64,000 nt of DNA from Cytophagales bacterium Alg240-R148 (GTDB taxonomy: Bacteria > Bacteroidota > Bacteroidia > Cytophagales > Cyclobacteriaceae): positions 746,706-810,705 of the forward strand of contig LS999828.1 in NCBI GenBank assembly GCA_900537185.1, given 5' to 3'. The position numbers were made by a program, and so were the translations under genes. Position 1 is the first letter of the stretch; every line of letters starts with the position of its first letter. This document shows, piece by piece, positions 1 to 7,510 of the stretch. Under the pieces are notes generated by a model, which saw only the letters and a program-made list of their open reading frames with translations, was not told the origin of the DNA and searched no databases.

Positions 1-200
1 AGGTGTCCACTGCGAATTAAAAGGGAATTCGGTTCAAAACCGAAGCTGTCCCCGCAACTGTAAGCCCAGCATCCCAAAAGATGCAAACATTTTTCTTTTC
101 CCCGCCACTGTTGTTTTTGACAACGGGAAGGCTGAGAAAAATGGGTAAGCCAGGAGACCTGCCATGAGTTATGTCAACCACGAACTTTCGGGCGAAAAGT
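1..200 (+). promoter_or_regulatory. Cobalamin (adenosylcobalamin-class) riboswitch
   Basis: Seen: the conserved core is present in order, with AAGGGAA at 21-27, the GCTGTCCCCGCAACTGTAA block at 45-63, and the B12 box GCCAGGAGACCTGCC at 149-163. It ends just before the TonB-receptor start at 208. Downstream at 184-200 is a small hairpin (ACTTT / AAAGT arms) whose loop contains CGGG, complementary to CCCG in the conserved block. By analogy with known cobalamin riboswitches this could be the kissing-loop expression platform that hides the start region when B12 is bound (inference). The 5' edge may lie slightly outside the window, and the promoter is not visible. Expected effect: repression of the downstream B12 operon when B12 is plentiful. 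Confidence 0.95.
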
Positions 201-207
201 AATAGGA

Positions 208-2097
208 ATGAAAAAAATTATAATATGTCTATCTCTTAGCATTAGTTGCATTGCTGCCAATGGCCAAGATATTTTTCTTAAAGATACAGTTGTAGTACAA
301 GGTTTGCCTTTGCAATATTTAGGCGGCCAACACATCGAAAAACTAGATTCGGTTACACTTGGACTATTTACTGGTTACAACATGGCTGAAACCCTTGGAA
401 AAGTTAGCCACCTGAACATAAGGCGCTATGGCATCAATGGGCTGTCTACCGTTTCTTTTAGAGGGATGGGCTCCAACCATACCAGTCTATTTTGGAATGG
501 CATCAGTTTGGCTCCACCAAGCAATGGTTCGATAGATGTCAGCCAAATAAATCTCAACGGACAAGACAACATCAGTTTGCAATACGGAGGGAACGGCAGT
601 GCTTTCGGCTCTGGGACAGTAGGTGGTGCCATAATCATGGATACCAATGCTCCCAAAAAAGAAGGCTTTTCGGGCACTATCAACCAACACATTGCCCAGT
701 TTGGAAGGTTGGAATCCAACTTATCCCTCCATTGGAAAAAAAACAAATACAGCACAAAAACCACTTTTTTTAAAGGAAAAGCAACCAACAATTTCGAATA
801 CAAAAACTCCATTGGAACTATAAAAGAACAAAAACACGCGGCAAGCAAAAAAATCGGCTTTACACACCACAGTTTTTATGAACTCAATAAAACAAGTAAA
901 ATAATTGCCCGTGCCTGGGTCCAAGAACACGAAATAGAAATTCCGGCCATTGCCTCTTCAGCCGTACCTTCTCAAGCCACTCAAAATGACAAAAGCCTGC
1001 GCTTATTAGGAGGTTTTAATAAAAATTTCGAACGGTGGTCGCTACAAGTGAACACTGCTTATTTGAACGATATTCTTTTATACAAAAACCCATTGTCTGC
1101 AGGAAACAACATTTCAAAAAGCAACACCCACCAGTCGGTTAACCAAATAAAACTAAATTACTTCCGGTCCCCTGTTTCATCGTTTAATTTTTCTGGTCAA
1201 TACAAACACGAATGGGCAGTAGTAGATGGCTATGGTCCTGAAACCCAATTTAGAGACAATTTTTCAGCTAATTTGGCTTATAAATACGAATCCGATTTCC
1301 AATTCACCCTACAGGCTGGTCAGGAAATAATCAACCAACAAGTCTCTCCCTTTTTATTTGGGGCAAACTTTTCTTCCAATGCTCGCAAGAAGGTGGTTGG
1401 TAAATTTAGCTTCAATAGAACCTTTAGGGTGCCTACTTTTAATGATTTGTTTTGGAGTGGCGCTGGAGCATCCGGCAACAGCGAGTTGCTCTATGAACAA
1501 GGCATTAGTACCGACCTCGGGCTTTTAACAAAGGTGCTGCGCAACGATGGTGGCTGGAAGTTGGACTTTGACAACACTTTTTTTCTTAATCAAACGAAAA
1601 ATTTAATTGTATGGGTAAACAAAAGCCAGGAAGGAATTTGGACCCCTGAAAATAAAAACAATGTTCAATCTTTTGGGCTTGAGTCGGCTTTAAAACTTCA
1701 TTTCAAAAACAGCCAAACACGTTTTAAAAGTGACCTTTTATACACCTATACCAATACAGAAATATTGGAGAGCAACGATTCTAGAGAAATTGGAAAACCA
1801 TTGCCACACACCCCTTCGCATTTAATTCGTTGGGTCAATTTTATCCAGTTTAAAGCACATTACTTCCAATACATACATGAATTTACTGGCCAACAAGAAA
1901 ATAGTTTCGATTCTTTTGATGTACTCGATCCTTTTTATACAGGGGACCTTGCAATAGGAACAAGTGTGAAATTTCAAAAAATCAAAGCAGACATTAATCT
2001 AAAAGCAAACAATGTTTGGGATGTAGACTACCAGATCCGCAAAGGATATCCCATGCCTGGGCGCAATTATTCACTGAATCTAATTTTTAATCTATAA
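208..2097 (+). CDS. btuB: TonB-dependent vitamin B12 outer-membrane receptor (BtuB-type)
   Basis: A 629-residue outer-membrane receptor that would import cobalamin or cobinamide using TonB energy. Seen: signal peptide (about 1-19, ending CIAANGQ), a plug domain at about 55-145 with the RRYG-NGLSTVSFRGMGSNHTSLFWNG pattern typical of plugs, then a long beta-barrel rich in aromatic strands to the C-terminus. There is no N-terminal STN or carboxypeptidase-like extension, so it is a plain transporter and not a signal transducer. Substrate is assigned from context: a cobalamin riboswitch lies directly upstream and B12-binding and salvage genes follow. The first residues after the signal peptide (DIFLKDTVVVQG) fit a TonB box region. 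The ATG at 208 is the only sensible start, 8 bases after the riboswitch hairpin. Confidence 0.9.
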   Translation: MKKIIICLSLSISCIAANGQDIFLKDTVVVQGLPLQYLGGQHIEKLDSVTLGLFTGYNMAETLGKVSHLNIRRYGINGLSTVSFRGMGSNHTSLFWNGISLAPPSNGSIDVSQINLNGQDNISLQYGGNGSAFGSGTVGGAIIMDTNAPKKEGFSGTINQHIAQFGRLESNLSLHWKKNKYSTKTTFFKGKATNNFEYKNSIGTIKEQKHAASKKIGFTHHSFYELNKTSKIIARAWVQEHEIEIPAIASSAVPSQATQNDKSLRLLGGFNKNFERWSLQVNTAYLNDILLYKNPLSAGNNISKSNTHQSVNQIKLNYFRSPVSSFNFSGQYKHEWAVVDGYGPETQFRDNFSANLAYKYESDFQFTLQAGQEIINQQVSPFLFGANFSSNARKKVVGKFSFNRTFRVPTFNDLFWSGAGASGNSELLYEQGISTDLGLLTKVLRNDGGWKLDFDNTFFLNQTKNLIVWVNKSQEGIWTPENKNNVQSFGLESALKLHFKNSQTRFKSDLLYTYTNTEILESNDSREIGKPLPHTPSHLIRWVNFIQFKAHYFQYIHEFTGQQENSFDSFDVLDPFYTGDLAIGTSVKFQKIKADINLKANNVWDVDYQIRKGYPMPGRNYSLNLIFNL

Positions 2098-2107
2098 AAA
2101 ATTTAAA

Positions 2108-3181
2108 ATGCAAAAGTTAAACTATGTTCTAATTTTATTTGGAGCAATACTATTTCTAACGAGTTGTGAAAAAAACAACGAAAACCCTGTGGTACCAGGG
2201 GAAGAAGGTTTTTTTATAATCAATGAAGGAGGGTTCGGAAACAGCAACACGTCCATTTCCTATTTTGACAGGACGGAAAACAAAGTCCAAAACTACCTTT
2301 TTGCTATCAACAACTCTCGCTCTTTAGGAGACCAAGCGCAATCAGCAACTGTCTTTAACGACAAAAACTACATTGTAGTTCAGGGCTCAGCCAAAATTGA
2401 AGTAACAGATGTTAGCAGTGTTAAATCTTTGGCTACGATTACAGAAGGCATCAATAGCCCTAGGTATTTTATTGGTATTAATTCTGCCAAAGGATATATT
2501 TCTGATTGGGGGAAAACTGGAACTGACGGGAAAATTAAAATATTGGACCTTTCCAGCAATATGGTTACAGACTCAATAGAAGTAGGGATTGGCACCAATA
2601 AAATGGTTTTGGTTAACGACAAGGTCTATGCCCTAAATTCAGGTGGATGGGCCAGCGATAATACTGTGAAAATTATTGACCCTGCCACCAACAAAATCAC
2701 AAAATCCATAACCTTAGGTGACAATCCATTTGAAATAGAAGTAGATAAGGACGGTAACCTTTGGATTGTGAGCCCAGGACAACTGGCATACAACCCAGAT
2801 TGGACTGTTAACGAATCCTTGTCAACCGCAGGCTTTATTGCCAAGTTAGACCAAGATGGTAACATACTTAAAAAAATAGAATTTGACAATAAAGGGAAAG
2901 GTTCTAAAAAAATGGCCATCAATAAAGCAAGAGATATTGTGTATTTCAAATACAACGATGGTATTTACGCCATGGGTATCAACGACGATGCTGTACCAGC
3001 AAACGCTTTGATTGAAGGATCTTATTACGGCATTGGAGTGGACTCTTTTAACGATAACATTGTACTGTTAGAAGCTGTCGATTATACCAACCCCGGAACA
3101 ATGTATTTCTACTCTCCAGAGGGAAATAAAATTGCAACCCACGAAGTAGGAATAGGACCATCTTCCATCACTTTAAAATAA
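2108..3181 (+). CDS. btuG: BtuG-like surface cobalamin-binding lipoprotein (beta-propeller)
   Basis: Lipoprotein of 357 residues. Seen: a type II signal peptide with lipobox LTSC (Cys20), followed by GFFIINEGGFGNSNTSISYFD and repeated YncE-like blades (for example KIIDPATNKITKSITLGDNPFEIEVDKDGNLWIVSPG, split over about residues 185-222), consistent with a DUF5074/seven-bladed propeller. Known: in gut Bacteroides, BtuG lipoproteins sit on BtuB and capture B12 with extremely high affinity. Here the gene lies 10 bases after btuB under the same riboswitch, which is the main support for the name. Inference: it is exported to the cell surface and passes B12 to the receptor. Sequence divergence from gut BtuG cannot be judged here, so the exact affinity and ligand are open. 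Confidence 0.8.
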   Translation: MQKLNYVLILFGAILFLTSCEKNNENPVVPGEEGFFIINEGGFGNSNTSISYFDRTENKVQNYLFAINNSRSLGDQAQSATVFNDKNYIVVQGSAKIEVTDVSSVKSLATITEGINSPRYFIGINSAKGYISDWGKTGTDGKIKILDLSSNMVTDSIEVGIGTNKMVLVNDKVYALNSGGWASDNTVKIIDPATNKITKSITLGDNPFEIEVDKDGNLWIVSPGQLAYNPDWTVNESLSTAGFIAKLDQDGNILKKIEFDNKGKGSKKMAINKARDIVYFKYNDGIYAMGINDDAVPANALIEGSYYGIGVDSFNDNIVLLEAVDYTNPGTMYFYSPEGNKIATHEVGIGPSSITLK

Positions 3182-4090
3182 ATGAAAATCGTTTCTTTAT
3201 TACCAAGTAGTACCGAAATCCTCTGTCGTCTGGGTTTCAAAAATTACTTGGTAGGCAGGTCTCACGAATGCGACTTCCCGGAAGGGGTGTCGCATTTGCC
3301 TGTTTTAACCGCTCCAAAATTCAATAAATACGTCGATAGTGCTACGATCAACAAAAGTGTTGCCGCCTTATTAGAACATGGACTTTCTGTCTATAAATTA
3401 GATACAGACCTGTTAGAGTCTTTGGCACCTGATTTTATTGTCACCCAATCCCAGTGCGAAGTGTGCGCTGTTTCTATGAAGGACGTTGAAAAAGCTGCCT
3501 GTGCGTTAATGTCCAGTAATCCGATCATCATTAACCTGGAACCAAACAATTTAGATGATGTGTACGATGACATCCTCAAAACTGCACTTGCACTGGGTGT
3601 AGCGGATAAAGGTTCAGAGGTCCGAAGGGAGATCCAAGAAAGTCTGTCCGCAATTGAAAGCAAAACCCAGGGGTTGGAGCACCCGTCCATAGCCTGTATC
3701 GAATGGCTGGATCCGTTGATGTTAGCAGCCAATTGGGTGCCAGAACTAGTGGAAATTGCTGGTGGCACCAATGTTTTAGCAAAAAAAGGCACCCATTCCA
3801 ATTTCTATAAATGGGAGGACATTAGAGTCCAAGATCCAGATATAATTGCCGTAATGCCTTGTGGATTTGGTATCGATAGAACATTGGAGGAAATGGATTT
3901 GTTGACCAATTTACCAGGCTGGAAAGATTTAAGAGCGGTACGCAACCAAAAAGTTTTTATAACTGATGGCAACCAGTTTTTTAATAGGCCGGGACCCAGG
4001 TTGTTGGAATCAACTGAAATTTTAGCTGAAATTTTACACCCTAAATTGTTTAACTTCGGCCACCAACAGAAAAGTTATAGCACATTATGA
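3182..4090 (+). CDS. btuF: Cobalamin-binding protein, BtuF family, no signal peptide
   Basis: A 302-residue protein of the periplasmic-binding-protein class III fold (BtuF/TroA type). Seen: starts MKIVSLLPSSTEILCRLGF with the SxTE motif common to BtuF-like proteins, then GRSHECDFPEGV, QSQCEVCAVS and, near the C-terminus, GWKDLRAVRNQKVFITDG. No signal peptide or lipobox is visible, unlike classical periplasmic BtuF. Similar leaderless proteins are common in Bacteroidota B12 operons, so it may bind cobamides in the cytoplasm or be exported another way (inference). The ATG begins 1 base after the btuG stop, and the gene overlaps cobU by 4 bases (ATGA). The partner ABC permease/ATPase is not in this operon; a candidate pair lies at 56514-58564. 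Confidence 0.82.
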   Translation: MKIVSLLPSSTEILCRLGFKNYLVGRSHECDFPEGVSHLPVLTAPKFNKYVDSATINKSVAALLEHGLSVYKLDTDLLESLAPDFIVTQSQCEVCAVSMKDVEKAACALMSSNPIIINLEPNNLDDVYDDILKTALALGVADKGSEVRREIQESLSAIESKTQGLEHPSIACIEWLDPLMLAANWVPELVEIAGGTNVLAKKGTHSNFYKWEDIRVQDPDIIAVMPCGFGIDRTLEEMDLLTNLPGWKDLRAVRNQKVFITDGNQFFNRPGPRLLESTEILAEILHPKLFNFGHQQKSYSTL

Positions 4091-4590
4091 TCTATTATAT
4101 TACAGGAGGGGAACGGTCCGGAAAATCCAGATATGGCCAACAAATGGCCGAAGCAAAAAGTGACCAACCGGTGTATTTAGCAACTGCCAAAATCTGGGAT
4201 GACAATTTCCAGGAACGCGTAGATAGGCACCAATCAGACCGAGATGATAGATGGACGACCATAGAAAAAGAAATTAATCTGATGGAAGCCCTTCCGAAGA
4301 ACGCAGTGGTAATGATGGATTGTGTAACCTTGTGGCTCACCAACTTATTTGCGGCACCCAATACAAACAAACAAGAAGTTTTAGAAAAAGCGCACAAAGA
4401 AGTTTACAAATGGATAGAATACCAAGGCAGCCTTATTGTAATTTCAAATGAAATTGGAATGGGATTGCATGCCAATTCTCAATTGGGTAGGGACTTTGTT
4501 GAAGTCCAGGGGTGGGTCAACCAAACAATTGCTGAAATTGCAGACGAAGCATGGTTTCTGGTTTCTGGTATTCCTTTAAAACTGAAATAA
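4087..4590 (+). CDS. cobU: Adenosylcobinamide kinase / adenosylcobinamide-phosphate guanylyltransferase
   Basis: A 167-residue bifunctional enzyme that phosphorylates adenosylcobinamide and then activates it with GTP to give AdoCbi-GDP. Seen: P-loop GGERSGKS at residues 7-14, the RVDRHQSDRDDRW segment whose His48 corresponds by position to the guanylylated histidine of Salmonella CobU, then MMDCVTLWLTNL and the VISNEIGMGLHAN segment typical of the family, with GRDFVEVQGWVNQTIAEIADEAWFLVSGIPLKLK at the end. Length is normal for CobU/CobP. It overlaps btuF by ATGA, implying translational coupling. It supplies the substrate for CobS further down the same operon. Confidence 0.95.
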   Translation: MIYYITGGERSGKSRYGQQMAEAKSDQPVYLATAKIWDDNFQERVDRHQSDRDDRWTTIEKEINLMEALPKNAVVMMDCVTLWLTNLFAAPNTNKQEVLEKAHKEVYKWIEYQGSLIVISNEIGMGLHANSQLGRDFVEVQGWVNQTIAEIADEAWFLVSGIPLKLK

Positions 4591-4591
4591 T

Positions 4592-4984
4592 ATGAAAGAC
4601 CTATTAGATAAAAAGATTAAAGATTCTGAAACATCCATTTTCAAAGCTATTTTCCCTAATTCCACCAACCACTATGAAACCCTTTTTGGTGGAGCCGCTT
4701 TAGCAATGATGGACGAAGTAGCATTTATTACTGCTACTAGGTTCAGTAGAAAAAAGGTAGTTACAGTTTCTTCAGATAAAGTAGACTTTAAAAAACCTAT
4801 TCCTGAAGGAACCCTAGTCGAACTCAAAGGGAAGGTTGCCTATGTTGGCAATACTTCTTTGAAGGTCCGGGTAACCATTTTTATTGAACAGATGTACTTG
4901 GAACACAGAGAGAAAGCGATTGAAGGTGAATTTACTTTCGTCGCCATAGACGATAACAAAAATCCAGCCCCTATATTTGAATGA
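4592..4984 (+). CDS. Acyl-CoA thioesterase, hotdog fold (YciA/BFIT type)
   Basis: A 130-residue single hotdog domain. Seen: NHYETLFGGAALAMMDEVAFITATRFS, the usual central helix with the catalytic-type Asp in MDEVA, then VVTVSSDKVDFKKPIPEGTLVELKGKVAYVGNTSLKVRVTIF, the strand pattern of acyl-CoA thioesterases that cleave CoA esters. It begins 1 base after the cobU stop and overlaps the next small gene by ATGA, so it is embedded in the B12 operon. No B12 step is known to need a thioesterase. A link to propionyl/methylmalonyl-CoA metabolism, which uses B12, is possible but unproven. Function in acyl-CoA hydrolysis is well supported at family level; the substrate is unknown. Confidence 0.85.
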   Translation: MKDLLDKKIKDSETSIFKAIFPNSTNHYETLFGGAALAMMDEVAFITATRFSRKKVVTVSSDKVDFKKPIPEGTLVELKGKVAYVGNTSLKVRVTIFIEQMYLEHREKAIEGEFTFVAIDDNKNPAPIFE

Positions 4985-5127
4985 TGGAAGAGCCAGGTAA
5001 AGATGAAAAAGATTTTTACTACGAAAATGGTTTCGTAGTCTTTACTGCCCATTACCACAAAAAAAGAGGGTATTGCTGCAAAAATGGATGCAGACATTGC
5101 CCCTACGGATTTAAAAAAAGTAAATAA
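4981..5127 (+). CDS. DUF5522-type small Cys-rich protein
   Basis: A 48-residue protein read from ATG at 4981, overlapping the thioesterase stop by four bases (ATGA) and ending three bases before cobT. Seen: YYENGFVVFTAHYHKKRG followed by YCCKNGCRHCPYGFKKSK, a compact motif with four cysteines (CC-x3-C-x2-C) and a histidine that matches the small DUF5522 family common in Bacteroidota. The cysteines could hold zinc or an iron-sulfur cluster (inference). No function is known to me. Its tight coupling to cobU and cobT suggests co-expression with B12 salvage, although in other genomes the family may ride with unrelated genes. Confidence is high that it is coding because the motif is family-specific and it fits the gap exactly. 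Confidence 0.85.
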   Translation: MMEEPGKDEKDFYYENGFVVFTAHYHKKRGYCCKNGCRHCPYGFKKSK

Positions 5128-5129
5128 GA

Positions 5130-6173
5130 ATGAAGGACATTTGCATTGAGGAGGTCGACCTTTTATTGGATGATACAATACAAAAACAAATAGATTCTAA
5201 AACCAAACCGCTTGGTGCTCTTGGAAAGTTAGAAGCGCTAGCCAAACAAATAGCGCGGGTTCAAAAAACACTTACACCTTGTTTGAATTACCCCCACCTA
5301 TTGGTTTTTGCTGGAGACCATGGCATAGCAGATGCCGGCATAAGTGCCTACCCTAAAGCAGTAACCCACCAAATGGTTATGAATTTTTTAAACGGAGGAG
5401 CTGCGGTAAATGTATTTGCGAAACAACATCAGTTCAACCTAAAAGTGGTGGACGCCGGTGTAGACCATGATTTTAAATTCCACCCGGATCTTTTAAATTT
5501 CAAAATAAGAAAAGGTACGAGAAACACTTTACTTGCTGCTGCTATGACAGAAGAAGAATTGCACTTGTGTTTTGATCATGCGCACAAGGTTATCGAGACA
5601 GTGGTTAACAACGGCAGCAACATCGTAGGCTTTGGAGAAATGGGCATCGGCAATACTGCCTCTGCTAGTTTGATCATGAGTGCTTTGCTTAAAATAGAAA
5701 TAGAAAACTGTGTTGGCCGTGGTACTGGACTCAACAACGAGCAGCTCGAAAATAAAATAAAAATACTAAAAGAAGTGGTGGCAGCGCACAAGGACCTGGA
5801 CCCCAGTGATCCATTGGAAGTTTTAAAACATTATGCCGGATATGAAGTGGCCATGATGACTGCCTCCATGCTTGTGGCAGCATCAAAAGGCTTGCTTATT
5901 TTGGTGGATGGGTTTATTGCAACGGCAGCATTTTTAGCAGCTTACAAACTCAACCCTAATCTATTGGATTACGCTATATTTTGCCACGTTTCAGAAGAAA
6001 AAGGACATCGGATGTTACTCGATTACCTCCATGTCGAACCGTTAATGGACCTCAACATGCGCTTGGGAGAAGGCACGGGTTGCGCTGTTTCCTATCCCAT
6101 ATTACAATCTGCAGTTAACTTCTTCAATGACATGGCTAGTTTTGAAGCAGCAGGTGTTTCAAATAAAAATTAA
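5130..6173 (+). CDS. cobT: Nicotinate-nucleotide--dimethylbenzimidazole phosphoribosyltransferase
   Basis: A 347-residue enzyme that transfers phosphoribose from nicotinate mononucleotide to the lower-ligand base to make alpha-ribazole phosphate. Seen: IDSKTKPLGALGKLEALAKQIARVQ near the N-terminus, VFAGDHGIADAGISAYPKAVT, GFGEMGIGNTASAS, GRGTGLNN, and the C-terminal MRLGEGTGCAVSYPIL holding the conserved catalytic-type glutamate. Length and motifs are full. It follows the DUF5522 gene by two bases and precedes cobS by one. With CobU, CobS and CobC it completes nucleotide-loop assembly. Whether the base is dimethylbenzimidazole or another cannot be told from sequence. Confidence 0.96.
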   Translation: MKDICIEEVDLLLDDTIQKQIDSKTKPLGALGKLEALAKQIARVQKTLTPCLNYPHLLVFAGDHGIADAGISAYPKAVTHQMVMNFLNGGAAVNVFAKQHQFNLKVVDAGVDHDFKFHPDLLNFKIRKGTRNTLLAAAMTEEELHLCFDHAHKVIETVVNNGSNIVGFGEMGIGNTASASLIMSALLKIEIENCVGRGTGLNNEQLENKIKILKEVVAAHKDLDPSDPLEVLKHYAGYEVAMMTASMLVAASKGLLILVDGFIATAAFLAAYKLNPNLLDYAIFCHVSEEKGHRMLLDYLHVEPLMDLNMRLGEGTGCAVSYPILQSAVNFFNDMASFEAAGVSNKN

Positions 6174-6174
6174 A

Positions 6175-6951
6175 ATGAAAAAAGAAATCCACTTAATTTT
6201 TACGGCATTGATGTTTTATACCCGCATCCCTTGCCCTAAATGGGTTGACCACAATGCCACCTACTTAAACCTTTCTACTAAATACCTGCCTTTTATTGGA
6301 TGGATCGTTGGTGCCATTTCAGCCGTTATTTTTTATTTTGGTAGATTCCTTCTGCCTGTCGAAATCAGTATTTTTTTGGCCATTTTGGCCGGTTTTTTAA
6401 CCACAGGAGGATTCCATGAAGATGGGCTCGCTGATGTTTGCGATGGTTTTGGAGGTGGTTGGACTCAAGAAAAAATACTCGCCATCATGAAAGACAGCCG
6501 GGTTGGTACTTATGGCGTTTTGGGTTTAATAATTGCTGTAGGGCTAAAGTTTTTAGGACTGAATACCTTGTTGGAAAATGCCAACTTCATTCAAATTTTG
6601 GCTGTATTTATTGCTGCCCATTCTGTTAGTAGGCTGGCAGCTACCTCCATTATTTATACCGAAAAGTATGCCAGAGAAGACGCCAGTGCGAAGGCCAAAC
6701 CTGTGGCAAAAAAAATGAAAACAATGCACTTTGTAGTAGCCGTTTTATTTGGTTTAAGTCCATTGGTTTTATTTTTTAGTTCTTATATACTTTTGGTTTT
6801 AATTCCAGTAATAATTCTGCGGTATTACCTGGTAGGTTATTTTAACAAATGGGTCAAAGGGTACACCGGAGATTGTTTGGGAGCCACCCAACAAATTACA
6901 GAAGTGATTTTTTATTTAAGTCTTATAGCCTATGGAAATCTATCTAATTAG
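6175..6951 (+). CDS. cobS: Adenosylcobinamide-GDP ribazoletransferase (cobalamin synthase)
   Basis: A 258-residue integral membrane enzyme joining AdoCbi-GDP to alpha-ribazole (phosphate). Seen: TGGFHEDGLADVCDGFGGG at about residues 73-92, the acidic metal-binding motif of CobS, then MKDSRVGTYGVLGL, several hydrophobic membrane segments, and the C-terminal GYTGDCLGATQQITE motif. I choose the ATG at 6175 (MKKEIHLIFTALMFYTRIPCP), which starts one base after the cobT stop; an upstream in-frame ATG at 6127 would overlap cobT by 47 bases and adds nothing conserved. The 3' end overlaps cobC by 20 bases. Confidence 0.95.
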   Translation: MKKEIHLIFTALMFYTRIPCPKWVDHNATYLNLSTKYLPFIGWIVGAISAVIFYFGRFLLPVEISIFLAILAGFLTTGGFHEDGLADVCDGFGGGWTQEKILAIMKDSRVGTYGVLGLIIAVGLKFLGLNTLLENANFIQILAVFIAAHSVSRLAATSIIYTEKYAREDASAKAKPVAKKMKTMHFVVAVLFGLSPLVLFFSSYILLVLIPVIILRYYLVGYFNKWVKGYTGDCLGATQQITEVIFYLSLIAYGNLSN

Positions 6952-7510
6952 ACACCCAAAACCAGATGTAGACATGGGAGTTTGTTATGGTGGTAAATCT
7001 GATTTGGAATTGCTACCAGGTTGGGAACCTTATTTGGAACAAATCCAACATTTATCTTCCGACAGCTTGGTGATCAGCAGCCCTTTGATGCGGTGTTTGC
7101 AAGTTGCTAAAGCACTCAGCGACACCCCCATTATTGTAAGCAGATTAAAAGAAATGGATTTTGGAGAGTGGGAACTCCAGCCTTGGAATGACATCAACAC
7201 GTCGGTACTTCAAGAGTGGATGTCGGACTATGTCCATGCCCGGGTTCCTGGTGGCGAATCGTTTGATGATTTGTACGCCCGGATTACAGGATGGTGGTCT
7301 GATATACAGTCATTTGAAAATAAAAGAATTGTAATCATAACCCATGCCGGTGTGATTCGGTCGATCCTTGCACATGTGTTACACATACCCTTGGACCAAA
7401 TATTCAACCTCAACCTCGACTTTTTTTCTGTGTCCAAACTGCGCTTGACCTCCCATGGAACCAAAGTAGAGTACATCAACCATAACTTAACTTCCAAGCA
7501 ACTGTTATGA
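6932..7510 (+). CDS. cobC: Alpha-ribazole phosphatase, histidine phosphatase family
   Basis: A 192-residue phosphoglycerate-mutase-like phosphatase that would remove the 5'-phosphate from alpha-ribazole phosphate or adenosylcobalamin phosphate. Seen: MEIYLIRHPKPDV with the catalytic RHP motif at residues 7-9, SSPLMRCLQVAKAL, MDFGEWELQPW with the conserved Glu, and ITHAGVIRSIL with the second catalytic histidine. Family members also act on other phosphoesters, but the position (20-base overlap with cobS, 4-base overlap with the next gene) makes the B12 role likely. Confidence 0.9.
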   Translation: MEIYLIRHPKPDVDMGVCYGGKSDLELLPGWEPYLEQIQHLSSDSLVISSPLMRCLQVAKALSDTPIIVSRLKEMDFGEWELQPWNDINTSVLQEWMSDYVHARVPGGESFDDLYARITGWWSDIQSFENKRIVIITHAGVIRSILAHVLHIPLDQIFNLNLDFFSVSKLRLTSHGTKVEYINHNLTSKQLL

